From NCBI GenBank assembly GCA_003506735.1, contig DNYS01000261.1, positions 21,509 to 27,162 on the forward strand: DNA of 5,654 nucleotides, written 5' to 3'. Source of the DNA: Nitrospinota bacterium. GTDB lineage: Bacteria; UBA8248. Within the stretch, counting starts at the first letter, position 1; the number at the start of each line of letters is the position of its first letter. This document shows positions 4,943 through 5,654 of this stretch, in pieces. A model generated the notes under the pieces. It worked only from the letters and a program-made list of their open reading frames with translations, made no database searches and was not told where the DNA came from. Made by a program: the position numbers and the translations under genes.

Positions 4943-5654
4943 GGGAGGTCAGATCCGCTTTTATCTCCTCTCGGGAAATTTCCTCCTGACGGCTTTCGAT
5001 CATATCGCGGAGCGATACCACCCCTTTCGAAATTTCATCCTCTCCCACCATTAGAACGTACCGCGCGCCAGATCGATTGGCGCGTTTCATCTGGCTCTTC
5101 ATACTCCCGCCGCCGAAGGCACGGTCAGTACGCAGGCCTCCCTCGCGCAAATCCGAGGCGAGTGCAAGCGATTCCGCCTCCGCCCTTTTGCCGAGCGCCA
5201 CGATAAATATTTCAATCGGGGACTTGCCGCCCTCTGGGGGCGAGTCTTTCATATTCGTGAGTTGAAGGAGCCGCTCCAGCCCGACCGCGAAGCCGATAGC
5301 GGGCGTGGGCGGGCCGCCCAGTTCCTCGACGAGGCCGTCGTATCTTCCCCCGCCGCAGACGGCGTTTTGCGCCCCAAGGTCCTCGCTCGTCACCTCGAAG
5401 ACGGTAAGGCAGTAATAGTCCAGGCCCCGGACGAGGGAGGGGTTTTTCTCGTACCGGACCCCGGCCCGGTCCAGATGGCCGCAGAGCTCCTCCAGATGGC
5501 CGCGGCATCGGTCATTCCAGAACGCATCGATGGTGGGCGCACGGGCGATAATCTCAGCGTGGGCGGGGTCCTTGCTGTCGAGGAAGCGAAGCGGGTTTCG
5601 CTCGATGCGCTCGTCGACCTCGGCACCCAGCCCGCTGGCCTCTTTTTGGAGATA
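4929..5654 (-). CDS. hisS: Histidyl-tRNA synthetase, C-terminal part (5' end beyond window)
   Basis: The frame is open from the right window edge to TGA at 4931-4929 and encodes 241 residues, roughly the last 55-60% of a usual enzyme of about 420. The enzyme charges tRNA-His with histidine using ATP in the cytosol. Counting from the first visible residue, LVRGLDYYCLTVFE (74-87) is the histidyl-specific motif with its catalytic Arg76. CGGGRYDGLVEELGG (100-114) is the second histidine motif. GFAVGLERLL (121-130) is class II motif 3 with its ATP-binding Arg128. From about residue 146 (PIEIFIVALG) to the end is the anticodon-binding domain, including SMKSQMKRANRSGARYVLM (186-204). The codon for Val88 (GTG at 5393-5391) is internal and not a start: family-conserved sequence runs upstream of it without a stop. 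All visible catalytic residues are intact. It converges on the GNAT gene. Confidence 0.96.
   Translation of the reverse strand, partial: YLQKEASGLGAEVDERIERNPLRFLDSKDPAHAEIIARAPTIDAFWNDRCRGHLEELCGHLDRAGVRYEKNPSLVRGLDYYCLTVFEVTSEDLGAQNAVCGGGRYDGLVEELGGPPTPAIGFAVGLERLLQLTNMKDSPPEGGKSPIEIFIVALGKRAEAESLALASDLREGGLRTDRAFGGGSMKSQMKRANRSGARYVLMVGEDEISKGVVSLRDMIESRQEEISREEIKADLTSRLRP

Noticed and set aside
5391..5393. GTG as the start of a short hisS-like gene
   Set aside because: The same frame is open to the window edge and encodes the conserved RGLDYY motif upstream, so this is an internal Val codon.
5470..5503. 13-nt direct repeat TCCAGATGGCCGC with a 21-nt period inside hisS
   Set aside because: The protein stretch around it (RGHLEELCGHLDRAG) lines up with the usual histidyl-tRNA synthetase segment before RGLDYY without any insertion, so the repeat is a coincidence of helix composition rather than a duplication.

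Overview
This is a G+C-rich bacterial window with tightly packed, ordinary-looking chromosomal genes. It contains six complete protein genes and one gene cut by the right edge. There is no phage gene, transposase, CRISPR array, tRNA or rRNA that I can see. The taxon cannot be fixed from the sequence. The mix of a zinc-type alcohol dehydrogenase, an OsmC protein and an MmgE/PrpD protein beside an FxsA/GNAT pair and hisS would suit a metabolically broad environmental Gram-negative lineage (Proteobacteria, Desulfobacterota, Tectomicrobia-like or similar). That is a guess.

Left half (1-3061, minus strand): a three-gene catabolic-looking run, transcribed from right to left. It encodes a medium-chain Zn/NAD(P) alcohol dehydrogenase (2000-3061), an OsmC-family thiol peroxidase (1421-1894) and an MmgE/PrpD-family protein (8-1378). 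The first two have strong Shine-Dalgarno sites. The 105-nt gap before the OsmC gene holds a perfect TATAAT, so that gene may have its own promoter. An ATG lies 4 nt beyond the MmgE/PrpD stop, at the window edge, so the operon may continue leftwards. The dehydrogenase keeps its structural-zinc cysteines but has Gly where the first catalytic-zinc Cys normally sits.

Middle (3062-3621): a small zinc-ribbon protein of unknown role (3226-3468, minus) lies between two intergenic stretches of about 160 nt. The right-hand one separates it from the divergent fxsA gene and carries two adjacent perfect 5-3-5 inverted repeats.

Right half (3622-5654): fxsA (3622-4014, plus) overlaps by 8 nt a two-domain GNAT acetyltransferase gene (4007-4918, plus). 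Converging on them, with only 10 nt between stop codons, is hisS (4929 to beyond 5654, minus). The visible part of hisS encodes the C-terminal part of histidyl-tRNA synthetase.

I did not find a clear previously undescribed system. The best leads are the altered catalytic-zinc site of the dehydrogenase, the uncharacterised FxsA-GNAT pair, and the paired inverted repeats between divergent genes.
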